Assembly: GCA_030141605.1 (NCBI GenBank)
Contig: JAQGDQ010001705.1
Location: 1 to 28,449, forward strand
DNA from: Tubiluchus corallicola
Taxonomy: Eukaryota > Priapulida > Priapulimorpha > Priapulimorphida > Tubiluchidae
DNA length: 28,449 nt
Direction: 5' to 3'
The position numbers were made by a program, and so were the translations under genes. Below the pieces are notes generated by a model, which was given only the letters and a program-made list of their open reading frames with translations, searched no databases and was not told the DNA's origin. How positions within the stretch are numbered: position 1 is the stretch's first letter; every line of letters begins with the position of its first letter. Shown piece after piece: positions 1 through 10,869 of this stretch.

Positions 1-61
1 TAAATGGAGCGGTAGTTGTATGGAAGAAGACGACTAGTGGTTGTAGTCATTGTTATCATGA

Positions 62-217
62 GGTGAAGTACTAAGCGGAGTCCCACAAGGATCTGCACTT
101 GGACCTGATGTGTTATTAATCTATATAAATGACGATATTTCCAGTGCTATTCTAAAGTTTCCTGATGACACCAAAGTTTACCAAGCAGTGGGTAGTTCTG
201 CAGAAGCCTCTACCACA
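62..217 (+). mobile_element. Decayed LINE reverse-transcriptase fragment
   Basis: Reading from 62 in one frame gives the RT core of a jockey/CR1-group non-LTR retrotransposon: SGVPQGSALGP, then LLIYINDDIS and FPDDTKVY. These match the family's PQG-S-LGP block and the F-A-D-D catalytic block, with A replaced by P. The two catalytic aspartates remain. The frame stops at 218 and the following bases only loosely resemble RT sequence, so this is a dead scrap entering from the left edge. It is not a copy of the element at the right end, whose sequence differs here. Confidence 0.8.
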
Positions 218-329
218 TAAGAAGACTTGAGCAGAATGACAATTTCCTAACAGAATGTTTTAGTTACGGATGACTTAAGCACTGTTATCTCCAAACAGAA
301 ATGGAATGACGTTTAGAAAAGCCTCTCAT

Positions 330-2121
330 GTTCTCATGGCTTTGTGTTATGAATACAGTTTGCAATCAAACACCATTAAAACTAAAATAACAGCAAAAAT
401 GGTAGTGGTACAGATTAGTAGTCAATTTAAATTAAAACATTGTCTCTATTTCTCACTGTTTAGGTGATGTACGTTGTATATCTTGCATCTATTGTTGCAG
501 CAAGATGATAAACATTTTTTGCAAAGTAAGATCGACAGAAATTATAATCAAATATTTTAGTCTCATCTCATTTTCAGAAAAGTGGAACCCTAAAGGCGTT
601 TTTGTTAGAGTGGGCAACATTGCCAGTCTTATCAATTTCACTTTGCTGAATCCAAAAAATGCTGTTACCAGCTCAAAAAATAAGCAGAAATTGATTAAAA
701 AGACAAAAAAGAAAAACAAAATGGTCGCCCAAGTTTTTCCAGAAACAATGTAAATTAAGATAGATTTTCAGAAAATTAAATTAAGAAGCCAATATGACAT
801 CAATACCAGGATAGCCTGATGCGAAGAACCCATTTCTATCATTTCCATTTCCAAAATAACTATCACTTTCAAAATGGCCGCCACACGATAATGCAGGTCA
901 TGCAGTTACATGAACAATTTCATAAGATTCATTATGCAAACAAAAAAACAATAAATCGGATCATCTTGAATCCAGAGAGCTGCTTCTAGCCCAAAAATAA
1001 TGCAAAGCGATTCAAGCAGCCCAATAAGCAAAAACAAAATGGCCGACAGGATAGCAACATAATTGTCTAGCAGAATGTGAAAAATCTAATCTTTTCACTT
1101 AAGTTACAAAATTTTGCACTATGTTAAAACCAATCAAGGTGATTAATGTTGGATGTGAGAGAAATCTTGTGAGAAAAAATGACTTTATGGTTGAACTCAA
1201 GCATCCTCAATGCACGAGATTGACTAACACCAAATGAAGCTGCTATCTTTACCAAAAGATGGAATATGGATGTTGAAGAAAATAAGCAGAAGAGCTGTGC
1301 GTACTGATTACAAGAAAGTCAAATTGTTAGAATTTGCTCTCTAAGCTTTAAAGGAAGACAGGATGATTTTTCATACACTACACCATTTTCAAGTCTGATA
1401 AAAAGTATAGACCTCAACACAATTAACCCTGCAAAAGCGCTAGTGATAACTAAATAATAGATTTTAGCCTTAATTAATTAATCTTAAAAAAACTTAATTA
1501 AAGGCATCAGAAACTAACATAATTTTCAATAGCAAAAGTATTCCAAGAGCATTTTGCACGTGTTTGTGAAAGTTAAAATCGAAGAACAGTATTTACTGTA
1601 GGATATTCAGTGTGTTGTACTAAAACTAGGCAAATTTTAAGATAAAAATTCAAATTTACCACTCGGTTCACACATGAGCCATTGAACGTGTATAGTTCAA
1701 CACAAACTAACACATCTGTTCTGAGAGGTACAGCACCTGCTTTTCGAAATGCCGAAATGGCGAAACTAGCAAATGGCGAAATGCATGTAACAGTAAAGAA
1801 CTAGTGGCGCGATCGTAAAATCATGTTTGTGTGGTAATCGTTCTTTCATTTTAGTCATTTTTGAAAAAAATATTGTGTTTCCTTTCAACATTTTAAAGAT
1901 TAGATTGTTTTGACCTACAGATTTAGATCTGGTTTTGCCTTAAGAAAGACTAGTTTAGTTTTTGTTCTTTCATTCAACTGGCTTTTAATAAAGTAGAAAA
2001 CACCACATATTTTACTGCAACAACGATAATTTTGTATTTCAAATCAATTCGAATAAATAGTTTTTAATAAATTACAAACAATATTATATTATTGATGATT
2101 TTTTGCCAAATTTGCATTAAT
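330..2121. other. Intergenic DNA, no supported gene
   Basis: No exon with family similarity is visible. An 82-codon frame at 505-753 is AT-rich, lysine-rich and unlike any family I know. Stretches near 650-735 and 970-1052 look like diverged copies of each other, both ending in AACAAAATGG followed by a short GC-rich run. The part just left of 2121 should contain the 3' UTR of the minus-strand transporter. The variant signal ATTAAA occurs on the minus strand near 2063 and 1985, but I cannot choose a cleavage site. Confidence 0.5.
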
Positions 2122-5100
2122 TCACGTGATTTGTAATCTGCTACGGTTATGGCTACGGTTACGTAAATTCTTCGATTCTTGGTCATGACGTTTTTCTCGT
2201 TTCTGTTTCAGTTTTCGTTTAACACAAGTAACGAGTAACATCAGTCCACCGCTAGCTCCAATCAGAGCTCCCATCATATAGAAAGTTGCGTCATAGTTTT
2301 GTGTGATGTCATATATTAATCCTAATATGAAAGAGAGATGTCATTAGGATAGCAATTACTGATTTTAGTAAAAACAGAATGAACATGACGGAGCATTACT
2401 GATGTGACTGCCACATGTGCACATAGGATTATTAAGAAGAAAGACAGAACATGTTGCAATTGCCACATATATGTATAGCATTATTAACAACAGAAAGAGA
2501 ACATGCATGTTGCAACTGCCACATATGTGTATAAAGCATTGTTAACAACAGAGAGAAAACATGCATGTTGCAACTGCCACATATGTATATAAAGCATTGT
2601 TAACAACAGAGAGAGAACATGCATGCAGCAATTGCCACATATGTATATAAAACATTGCTATGCACAGTGACAAAACATGCATGCAGCAATTACCTCACGT
2701 GTATATAAAGCATTGTTACAAACATGCGGGCAACATACGACAATATGGTTAAGAAAAGACTGAAGTATCTAAGGAAGAAACTTTTGAGACATCCTGTTCT
2801 AGTTGTAAAGTATAATTTAGTATGGCCTTGCAATTCTTTTAAACAAACACTTTGCTGAGGACGTGTCAATAGATGCAAAGAAACAAGTGCTATTCCCCCA
2901 ATATTTTCTGCACTGCATAACATTCGTGTTGAAAAAACCATAAGAGGAACAATTTAACGGGTCTTTATGTTTCAAATAGGTAACGTACCATCATCAAAGC
3001 ACATTCATAAGTTCACGGGCAAATTCTGATGTGGCCTTGGATGCCTCTTAAAAATGTGCACGTGTTTGTACAGAAATTTACGCATTCAAGCTAACCAACT
3101 CTCTAACAAACTAATCATCTCTCCTAACCAACAAGAGAAATTGTTCTGTTAATGGAAAACAAGTAGGAAAATTACCCACCAGCTAAAGGAGTGCCAAGAA
3201 CCATCCCCGTTCCTTGGAAGAGCAACAAAAGTCCAAAGCCGTTAGTGAGTTTTTCAATTCCAATCAGATCAACTAGCAAAACGGAATTTAGTGCTGAAAA
3301 ACAACCTAACAAAAAGAAAATGATGAGTATTTTTATGCCCTTGTCTGCATTGCCAAGAGGCCATCTCATTGTCTATTCAAGTATACGTAAGTAACGAGAC
3401 GTTATCGTGGTCCTGCTTTACTAGGAAGTGTTTGTTTTCCCTAAGTCAAAAACAGTTCCACTAAAAACACTTCGTTAGGTATTTTCTCATAAGATGGCAG
3501 CACATTCTATCTTTCAGGTGTCCTACAGGAGCTGGTTTCGTTGTTGCAGAAGTAACAATACCTGGAACAACCTTGCTACATCTTTTGCTTGTAAAAATGG
3601 CTGCAATTGTTTGGAAAGCTTATCAATCATAGTTCTTAGCTTTGTTAGCGTTGCTCCATTTCTAATCAATATTAATAAGAAAGTTATGTGGCAAAACGTC
3701 AGAAAGGAAAGAAACAAAAATCTCCTTTCTTGGACGAAGTTTAAGACCAGAGCAAACTTGAGATTTGCTAGCCAAGAACGATTCCAGGGATACAGGTAGT
3801 GATGGTAACGCTTTGATGAGGAAGCAGGTAGTGATGGTAACGCTCTAATGAGGAAGCTTTGCTAGCCAAGAACGATTCCAGGGATACAGGTAGTGATGGT
3901 AACGCTTTGATGAGGAAGCAGGTAGTGATGGTAATGCTCTAATGAGGAAGCTTCGCTGGCCAAGAACGATTCCAGGGATACAGGTAGTGATGGTAACGCT
4001 TTGATGAGGAAGCAGGTAGTGATGGTAACGCTCTGATGAGGAAGCTTCACTAGCCAAGAACGATTCCAGGGATACAGGTAGTGATGGTAACGCTTTGATG
4101 AGGAAGCAGGTAGTGATGGTAATGCTCTGATGAGGAAGCTTCACTAGCCAAGAACGATTCCAGGGATACAGGTAGTGATGGTAACGCTTTGATGAGGAAG
4201 CAGGTAGTGATGGTAATGCTCTAATGAGGAAGCTTCGCTGGCCAAGAACGATTCCAGGGATACAGGTAGTGATGGTAGTGCTTGATGAGGAAGCAGGTAG
4301 TGATGGTAATGCTCTGATGAGGAAGCTTTGCTAGCCAAGAACGATTCCAGGGATACAGGTAGTGATGGTAGTGCTTGATGAGGAAGCAGGTAGTGATGGT
4401 AATGCTCTAATGAGGAAGCTTCGCTAGCCAAGGACGATTCCAGGGATACAGGTAGTGATGGTAGCACTTTGATGAGGAAGCAGGTAGTGATGGTAATGCT
4501 CTAATGGGGAAGCTTCGCTAGCCAAGGACGATTCCAGGGATACAGGTAGTGATGGTTGCGCTTTGATGAGGAAGCAGGTAGTGATGGTAACGCTCTAATG
4601 AGGAAGCTTCGCTAGCCAAGGACGATTCCAGGGATACAGGTAATGATGGTAGCGCTTTGATGAGGAAGCTTCAGGTAAGCAATTAATGTGCCTTATAAAT
4701 TTTCACACGAAGAAAAAATGACAGTTAGTCTTTCAGTAAAAAGGAGAAATGTCTGCAATGTTTATCTTTTAAGGTATCTATTCATCTACCTATCACATCG
4801 CAATCTACTACAACAGCTAATGTAGTCAGTATTGTGAATTTGATGCAATGCTTACAAACGGCCGGAGTGCACTTACATACGTAAAAGGCTGTTGTATCAT
4901 AATAAAGCTTTTCACAGTTTTGCTATGCGCAAGCCCAGTTGCTGCAAGTCAAAGGTAAAGTGAACAAAGCATGTTAACTATAAGCATCATATGACACATT
5001 TATAAAGAACAGCCGTCTGCCGCATCAGTTCAGTCATGTCAGTAAGGTGCTCTACCTGGACTTTACCTAGTTATGCATTACTATGCATATTGCCTATGCG

Positions 5101-8100
5101 TAAATATGCTTTGCTAGCAGAATGTTGCTTAGGAACAAGAACTACGAACAAGGTAACGTTCTAGCTAGCTGCTAAAACCGTTACTATTACAACAACATGT
5201 GCAGCGAGGTGATGCTAAGTATGTTGTTAGATTCACTTAATGTTTGACTTTTTCATGACCGCTGTGACGTACTGCCTACTGGACATTGCCATGCCACTGC
5301 CATTGTTCTCCTCAAACGCAGATCCAAAGCAACCGTAGTCAAAGGGTTAAAAATTTACATTCTAAAACGTTTAGTACATTACATTAAAACGTCTCTATTT
5401 AATTTTTTCGTTGAAGATGTCTCAGCATTTCAATATTGTATTAATACTTAATCGTTCTGCCTGTGTATTTAATTGGACTTTGCTAATGTTGTCTCAAAAT
5501 AGTGAAATGTGTTGATCTCTGAATTAGCGACACTGTGGAAGTTGTAATTGTACATTTTAATTAGGTGCTGCCATCTATGAACTAATCCTGTTACTCTACC
5601 AGCTACTTACCCCCAGTATAATTGTACGGTCCAGTGAATGCATATTCATTGGATCTCTCCCTATTTTACAGTAATGGTTTATGTGAAGCCTGTCTGCATT
5701 AATCACCTATACGTATATATATTGACTGGTTTTAGTTTCTAGTCACTGTCTAACTCTCAGTGTTCAGTGCAGGACACTCTCATTCTCAGTGTTCAGCGTA
5801 GCAGTCATTCTACATATGTGTATGTAGCTTAATAAACACTTTTCTGTGCAAATATGTAGTAAAGTTTTTTATTCTTGTTCTACAAAGTGAGTGATCTACA
5901 ACTTTAAACATGACTTTCACAAACACGTTGAAACTCACCAATGGATATGCCATAAACAGCTGCATACATGGCTAACGTTGTCGTTGTCCTACAGTAACTG
6001 GTCAGTATGCTTGCCAGACTGCAGATAAGTAGGGCACCCGTGTAGACGTAGAACTTTTTCACATGTTTGTTATTAGACACAACTGCTAAAGTCAATCGTC
6101 CAACGGCACCGGCAATGCCGACAACGGAAATCAACTTTGCACCATCCGCTTTTGAATAACCCAACTTGACGGCACGATCGGGAAGGTAATAAAACGGCAC
6201 AAACATGCCAAGGCAGGTTAGAAAGTTGCAAACGGCAAACAACAGAAACAAGACGTCTGTCAGAAGAGAAAAATCCATCATCTGACCGACGACATCCACA
6301 ATGGGTTTGGGCAGACACTTGCAGAGGACAGCCAATGACTTCCTTGTCGATTCTGGAGGTAGAGATGCTGTGCTAGCCACGTGCTGCTCACACTCTGGGA
6401 TTTCCAGGAGACTTCCTGCGTAGAAAATATCCTTTCTGTACAAAATGCCCATCGTGGAATTAACCCTCGTGACCGGAAGTTGTGACCTGTATGCTCGACC
6501 TGCATCGTGGTGTTTCGCTTGAAGGAGGGAGTTTGCATTTCTTGAACGCTGTCTACCACCTCCTGGCCTGCAAGCAACTGTCAGTTGAGTATCTGACATG
6601 CTAGTTCGAGAAAGATCAAACACAATGTCCGAGAATTCACCTTGGACAGCGTCCGTAACAGAAAGTTTTTTCTTCCTTCTCATTCTGTTCAAGTCTTGGG
6701 TTGTTGGGCTAGGATCAACAGTTGCTCGTATCGATCTTTGCTTTTCACCAGAAGTGTGGCTGGTGGACTTCACAGGAATGGGTCCCGCATCAAAGAATGA
6801 CTCCAAGTCGTCACCATGGGCCTTTGTCAGACGACTCCGACTTTCGCCAACATCACTTCTGTAACTCGAAGATGTTTGGTCTGTGACTACGTGCTTCCAT
6901 TCAATCGGTCTCATGAGGGAACCACACACGGCAATGTTTAGCGTAATTGAACCCAGAATGAGCATAGCACCCTGCCAGGTGTACATGCCAATAAGATATT
7001 CCAGCAGTGGAGCAAAGATAAACGTTCCCACTCCTGATCCACAACACGTTATACAAATTGCCGTAATTCTCTTATGTTCAAAATAATGGTTGACTGCTAT
7101 TACACATGGCAGGTAGGATAAACCGAATCCAAGCCCTATAAAGCACATTTCAAGTTATTTCAAGTAGTGCATAGATCCGATAAACAGCCAAAAAGTGATA
7201 TTTTCAAAATGGAAATTGCATGCAACGTATGAAGTGATATAAGCATCATTATGAGTGATATAAGTATGAAGTGATATAAGTATCATTACAAGTGATATAA
7301 GTATGAAGTGATATCAGTATCATCACAAGTGATATAAATATGAAGTGATATAAGTATCATTATAAGTGATATATATATGAAGTGATATAAGTATCATTAT
7401 AAGTGATATAAGTATGAAGTGATATAAGTATCATTACGAGTGATATAAGTATGAAGAGATATAAGTATCATTACAAGTGATATAACTATGGAGTGATATA
7501 AGTAGCATTACAAGTGATATAAATATGGAGTGATATAAGTATCATTATAAGTGATATAAATATTAAGTGATATAAGTATCATTACAAGTGATATAAGTAT
7601 GAAGAGATATAAGTATCATTACAAGTGATGTAAGTATGAAGTGATCTTCGAATCAAAATAGTGGTTGGACTGCTATTTTTCATGGCAGGTAGGATAAACC
7701 AAGTGAAAGCCCTATAAAGCACATTTCTTGCTGGCGTGCATAAATCAGATAAACTGGCAAAACGTGATGTTTACAAAACGGAAATTGATGCAACGTGTGA
7801 AGTGATATATGGCGGAATTTAAATATCTATACGAACCAGTTATAAACCCGTAGGAAAAGCAAAGAAAGGTAACATTTGGCACAAAGCTGCTGAGGACACA
7901 CCCAGTTGCTGCGAGGATACTTCCAGATATTGTGACGACACGACATCCATATCTATTCGTCAGTGCACTTGCAATAGGTCCTATAGTATGATTATATTTT
8001 AAACATGAAAATTAAATAAAGATTTTTGAATGGCAAGTTTTCCTACATTAAGTACACTACAGGTGCTACCTCACTTCCTGTGTGACTACAGGTGCTACCT

Positions 8101-10293
8101 CACTTCCTGTGTGACTACAGGTGCTACCTCACTTCCTGTGAGATTGCTGTGTGATTAGTTGTTAGATGCAATAGAGTCAATCATAGGTGCAATAATACAT
8201 TAAGCACACTACAGTTGCTACCTCCCTTGCTGTATGACTACAGGTGCTACATCACTTCCTGTGTGATTACAGACGCTAAATTACTTCCTGTGTGACTACA
8301 GGTGCTACCTCCCTTGCTGTGTGATTAGTTGTTAAATGCAATAGAAACAATAATAGGTGCAATAATACATTAAGCACACTACAGGTGCTACCTCACTTCC
8401 TGTGTGACTACAGGTGCTACATCACTTCCTGTGTGACTACAGGTGCTACATCACTTAATGTGTGATTACTTGTTAGATGCAATAGAAAGAATCATAGGTG
8501 CATTAAAGTATTAAAGGTGAATTTTTTCTTTCACCATTATTGGTTAGCAAACAGCGAAGTTCAACTAATCCGAGCAAGTCAAGCATATTTTAGTCTGTCT
8601 GAGCAGCTTGTTGTGGGCTGGGTTCAGACTCTGCTAATAAATTAGCATGTAGCTGCATAAGAAAAAAAACCATTTAATCTGAAATGCTTTGTGAATATTT
8701 AGCGGTGTAGATAATCAGTAGCGTAAGCTTATCTGTTACGTTTAGTTCGTTTGGTTTTATTGACATTGCTTAATCTAAGTGTGCCAGATTTGTTAATTTT
8801 GGCAATATCTGTAAAATTGCTTAATCTAAGTGTGCCAGATTTGTTAATTTTGGCAATATCTGTAAAATTGCTTAATCTAAGTGTGCCAGATTTGTTAATT
8901 TTGGCAATATCTGTAAAATTGCTTAATCTAAGTGTGCCAGATTTGTTAATTTTGGCAATATCTGTAAAATTGCTTAATCTAAGTGTGCCAGATTTGTTAA
9001 TTTTGGCAATATCTGTAAAATTGCTTAATCTAAGTGTGCCAGATTTGTTAATTTTGGCAATATCTGTAAAATTGCTTAATCTAAGTGTGCCAGATTTGTT
9101 AATTTTGGCAATATCTGTAAAATTGCTTAATCTAAGTGTGCCAGATTTGTTAATTTTGGCAATATCTGTAAAATTACACTTCATAAACTTATTTTCTTTA
9201 ATTGCAAGCAAACATGGCCACTACAAGTTTCTGGGACTGCTGCATATAGAAAAAACTAATTCATTTTCATCTGCGAACATTGGCTAGATTCATATAGTCT
9301 ATTAATTTTGTCACAATTTGTAAAGTCCTTTATACAGTTTTTGCGAACTATATAGAAATTGTCATTATTTATGTTTCTGCATGATTAAGAACCAGCCTTT
9401 TTTTATTATAGTTTTTTAATTTCATTTCGGATAGTGTGGACATTAACAACTGATGCTTCAAATCTACATTGTTAATGTAATAATATCCTATAACTCAAAC
9501 CAAGGAGTAAGAAGATAATAATGTTATTAACCCTTTCATACCCGTTGTATACCGTGGGATGCGAGAATATTTTCTGCCTTTAAAATTAATAAAATTTCAA
9601 AACTGACAGTTATTTGATCTGTTAATAGTTATTTTGATTTAAGCCAATAACAATAGACTAAAAATGGTGATAAAATGGCAAACTAGAAAATCTACATAGC
9701 ATAAAAACTGTGCAAGGTACAGTACTTTAGAGACGACTTTGTATAGATCAGCATAGCATGCATACTAAATGTCTTAAATAGTTTTAAAAATTATCAGCAT
9801 TTGCAAAATGAAGCACATTTTATGCTTCCATTGAATCCCAATGTATCCCGTGGGATACAGGCTATATTTAGCACGCGGGCACGGGTAGAAAAAAATTATT
9901 AATTGTAAACAAGATGGACATACTGAACAAAAGTACCAACCGAAAAAAAATTTCTTATTAAAAAAATAATTTGTGACTGAAAGGGTTAAACTTATTACCA
10001 CTAAAGCTGGTTATGCCATGCATTACTGCACTGATGACGGAAACTTTTACGGCGCTCGTTTTGAAATATTCAAGAAATTCCACGATGAAGACTCCACCGG
10101 AATATACGATGCCCCAGAGAATGAAATGTAGCATAAATGAAGCGAATACCACCATCCAACCCCAGCCCCCATCAGGAGCGACAGGCAGGGGGGTGGAGAT
10201 GCGAGGACTGGCGTCTCCGTGGCGTGTGCCCTCTGTACGACTCTGTCTCATAGAGCTGACGCGCTTTTCAACTGATGGCGATGCAGTCGTCAT
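2122..10293 (-). CDS. Monocarboxylate transporter-like protein (SLC16/MCT family), 5 exons, 653 aa
   Basis: A plasma-membrane major-facilitator protein of the SLC16 family, which carries monocarboxylates or related small solutes; the substrate cannot be read here. Coding exons in minus order are 10293-9999, 7980-7837, 7135-5939, 3305-3180 and 2321-2122. All introns are phase 1 and GT-AG, and the total is 654 codons including TGA. The start ATG at 10293 has ACC before it and an in-frame TAG upstream. The MCT signature PDGGWGW lies at residues 40-46 before TM1. Exon 2 continues with [20 protein letters not shown] (TM2-3) and exon 3 opens with [11 protein letters not shown] long polar loop of roughly 190 residues separates TM6 from TM7. 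Exons 3-5 supply the second helix bundle, including [20 protein letters not shown], and a basic tail. It resembles the orphan MCT branch (MCT9/12/14-like), but orthology is not decided. Confidence 0.93.
2399..2725. repeat. 58-bp tandem repeat, about 5.5 copies (MCT intron 4)
   Basis: Five recognisable units of about 58 bp, starting near 2438, 2492, 2550, 2608 and 2666, follow a weaker half unit from 2399. Each holds a palindromic ACATGCATGT or its variant, then TGCCACATATGTATATAAAGCATTG with changes. Copies differ by point changes, so the array is moderately old. It is intronic to the transporter. Confidence 0.85.
3400..3766. other. Intron 3 of the transporter, unique part
   Basis: Between exon 4 and the 94-bp array. 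Open frames of 64 codons on the minus strand and 101 codons on the plus strand overlap here. Neither has a recognisable domain, so I treat both as chance frames. Confidence 0.5.
3767..4672. repeat. 94-bp compound minisatellite, about 9.6 copies (MCT intron 3)
   Basis: The unit is GCTAGCCAAGAACGATTCCA followed by two similar 32-bp sub-repeats of the type CAGGTAGTGATGGTAACGCT plus TTGATGAGGAAG. It recurs from about 3768 to 4672. The last unit has lost one sub-repeat. The internal doubling shows the unit was built by a nested duplication before amplification. Open frames across it on the minus strand are repeat artefacts. Confidence 0.92.
4673..5538. other. Intron 3 of the transporter, unique part
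   Basis: No exon, RNA gene or repeat array is seen here. The sequence is AT-rich with scattered short repeats only. Confidence 0.5.
5543..5884 (+). mobile_element. Probable solo LTR, 342 bp
   Basis: The segment begins TGTAATTG and ends GTTCTACA, giving the TG...CA ends and 4-bp TGTA/TACA inverted tips of an LTR. It is flanked by AAGT on both sides (5539-5542 and 5885-5888), a 4-bp target duplication of the Gypsy type. In plus orientation it has a TATA-like GTATATATATTG near 5713 and AATAAA at 5831 about 50 bp before the end, the expected U3-R-U5 order. An internal near-repeat of CTCAGTGTTCAG lies between. No internal retroviral-type coding region flanks it, so it would be a recombined solo LTR. 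It sits antisense in intron 3, 54 bp from the exon 3 donor. Confidence 0.62.
7226..7646. repeat. GTGATATAAGTAT minisatellite (MCT intron 2)
   Basis: About 36-37 bp units of GAAGTGATATAAGTATCATT followed by ACAAGTGATATAAGTAT, each made of two half units, repeat about eleven times. The array lies between two copies of the exon 3 5' border and appears to have grown from the GAAGTGATATA that ends that block. Confidence 0.9.
7655..7808 (-). pseudogene. Duplicated, broken copy of MCT exon 3 start
   Basis: This block repeats 7076-7225: the first part of exon 3, its acceptor TTTATAG and about 90 bp of adjoining intron. Read on the minus strand from the copied acceptor, it gives [10 protein letters not shown] and then TGA where the real exon has a Cys codon, and homology ends after about 60 coding bases. 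It cannot replace exon 3, but its acceptor still looks usable and lies on the donor side of the real one. Confidence 0.8.
8050..8510. repeat. Nested minisatellite: 28-29 bp units inside about 150-bp blocks (MCT intron 1)
   Basis: The short unit CTACAGGTGCTACCTCACTT plus CCTGTGTGA repeats in runs of three or four. Each run is followed by a spacer containing TAGATGCAATAGA and ATAGGTGCAATAATACATTA. Three run-plus-spacer blocks are visible, so this is a two-level array. Confidence 0.85.
8511..8765. other. Intron 1 of the transporter, between arrays
   Basis: AT-rich sequence joining the nested minisatellite to the 51-bp array. No gene, RNA or element border is visible. Confidence 0.45.
8766..9173. 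repeat. 51-bp tandem repeat, 8 copies, apparently identical (MCT intron 1)
   Basis: The unit starts TTGCTTAATCTAAGTGTGCC and ends GGCAATATCTGTAAAA. Eight copies run head to tail, and I see no difference between them. Because 51 is a multiple of three, long frames stay open on both strands: a 17-residue period containing [15 protein letters not shown] on plus and [15 protein letters not shown] on minus. The array is inside an intron and has no start context, so I read the frames as arithmetic artefacts. Confidence 0.95.
9174..9526. other. Intron 1 of the transporter, AT-rich part
   Basis: No gene or array. TTAATTTTGTCACAATTTGT near 9303 is a weak echo of the neighbouring 51-bp unit. Confidence 0.4.
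9531..9985. mobile_element. piggyBac-type MITE, 455 bp, with TTAA target duplication
   Basis: The element starts CCCTTTCATACCCG and ends CTGAAAGGG, giving perfect 8-bp terminal inverted repeats CCCTTTCA/TGAAAGGG. TTAA lies on both sides at 9527-9530 and 9986-9989. TTAA duplications with CCC...GGG ends are the hallmark of piggyBac transposons. Inside, CCGTGGGAT occurs near 9552 and again near 9848. No transposase with the DDD core can be found, so it is non-autonomous. Its right target site is next to the donor of transporter intron 1 (GTAATAAG, 9998-9991). Confidence 0.8.
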
Positions 10294-10868
10294 GGTTTCC
10301 ACAAGCTATCGACACCCTTTTTGGGAAATGATATTTCAGCACAATTGTGGCAAAAAGAAATTTTTGCCATTAGTACATATTTTGTAAAACCAATAATGTA
10401 CTAAACATTGAAATTCATTAAGACTCATTTTAGCCCGTGAAAAAGGTGCTGCAAATTAATGTTCATGTTTGAATGATGTCAAAATCAACTAGCACAGAAC
10501 ATTCACAATCACTATGAGTGTTTAAATTCTAAAATTGTTCCATTTCTTCTGTTTGTGACAAACTGTTTACTTCTAGAATATAACCATTGTCTTATTCCTC
10601 TTAACTGAACAAAGGCAGTTAAAAGAAGCCAATAGAGCCTAGCATGATGAGAAATGATGACACGGTGAAAAAAATAAAGGAGTATGACACAAGTATTAAA
10701 GGCATTAAAAGGCAACAAAGACAAAATAGAGATTTTCATTTTAAAGTCATCGGAAGCTCAGGTAGAAGATTCGCTAGCAATAGCTCACACAGACAACTTG
10801 AATAATTCCGCTGAACATTTCTGAATGGCTTCTGAATTATAACTTTAAATGTGTATAAAACTTCGTAG
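10294..10868. promoter_or_regulatory. 5' flank of the transporter, likely 5' UTR and promoter
   Basis: This lies directly upstream of the minus-strand ATG. A perfect 9-bp inverted repeat TGGCAAAAA/TTTTTGCCA with loop GAAA lies at 10348-10369, about 55-76 bases before the start codon. It could be a stem in the 5' UTR or a binding site. No convincing TATA box is placed relative to a start site. Confidence 0.35.
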
Positions 10869-10869
10869 A

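Noticed and set aside
505-753. 82-codon plus frame near the left edge
   Set aside because: Low-complexity, Lys/Asn-rich, no known family, no clear splice or promoter context, and an equally long frame lies antisense.
3845-4467. Minus-strand repeat protein-like frames ([18 protein letters not shown])
   Set aside because: Frames over the 94-bp minisatellite inside transporter intron 3. They break between units and have no exon signals.
6073-6864. Frames of 81, 99 and 88 codons inside transporter exon 3
   Set aside because: Shadows of the real 1197-base exon in other frames or on the other strand.
8729-9287. Overlapping 160- and 178-codon frames on both strands
   Set aside because: Produced by eight 51-bp repeats. 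Both strands being open equally argues against coding.
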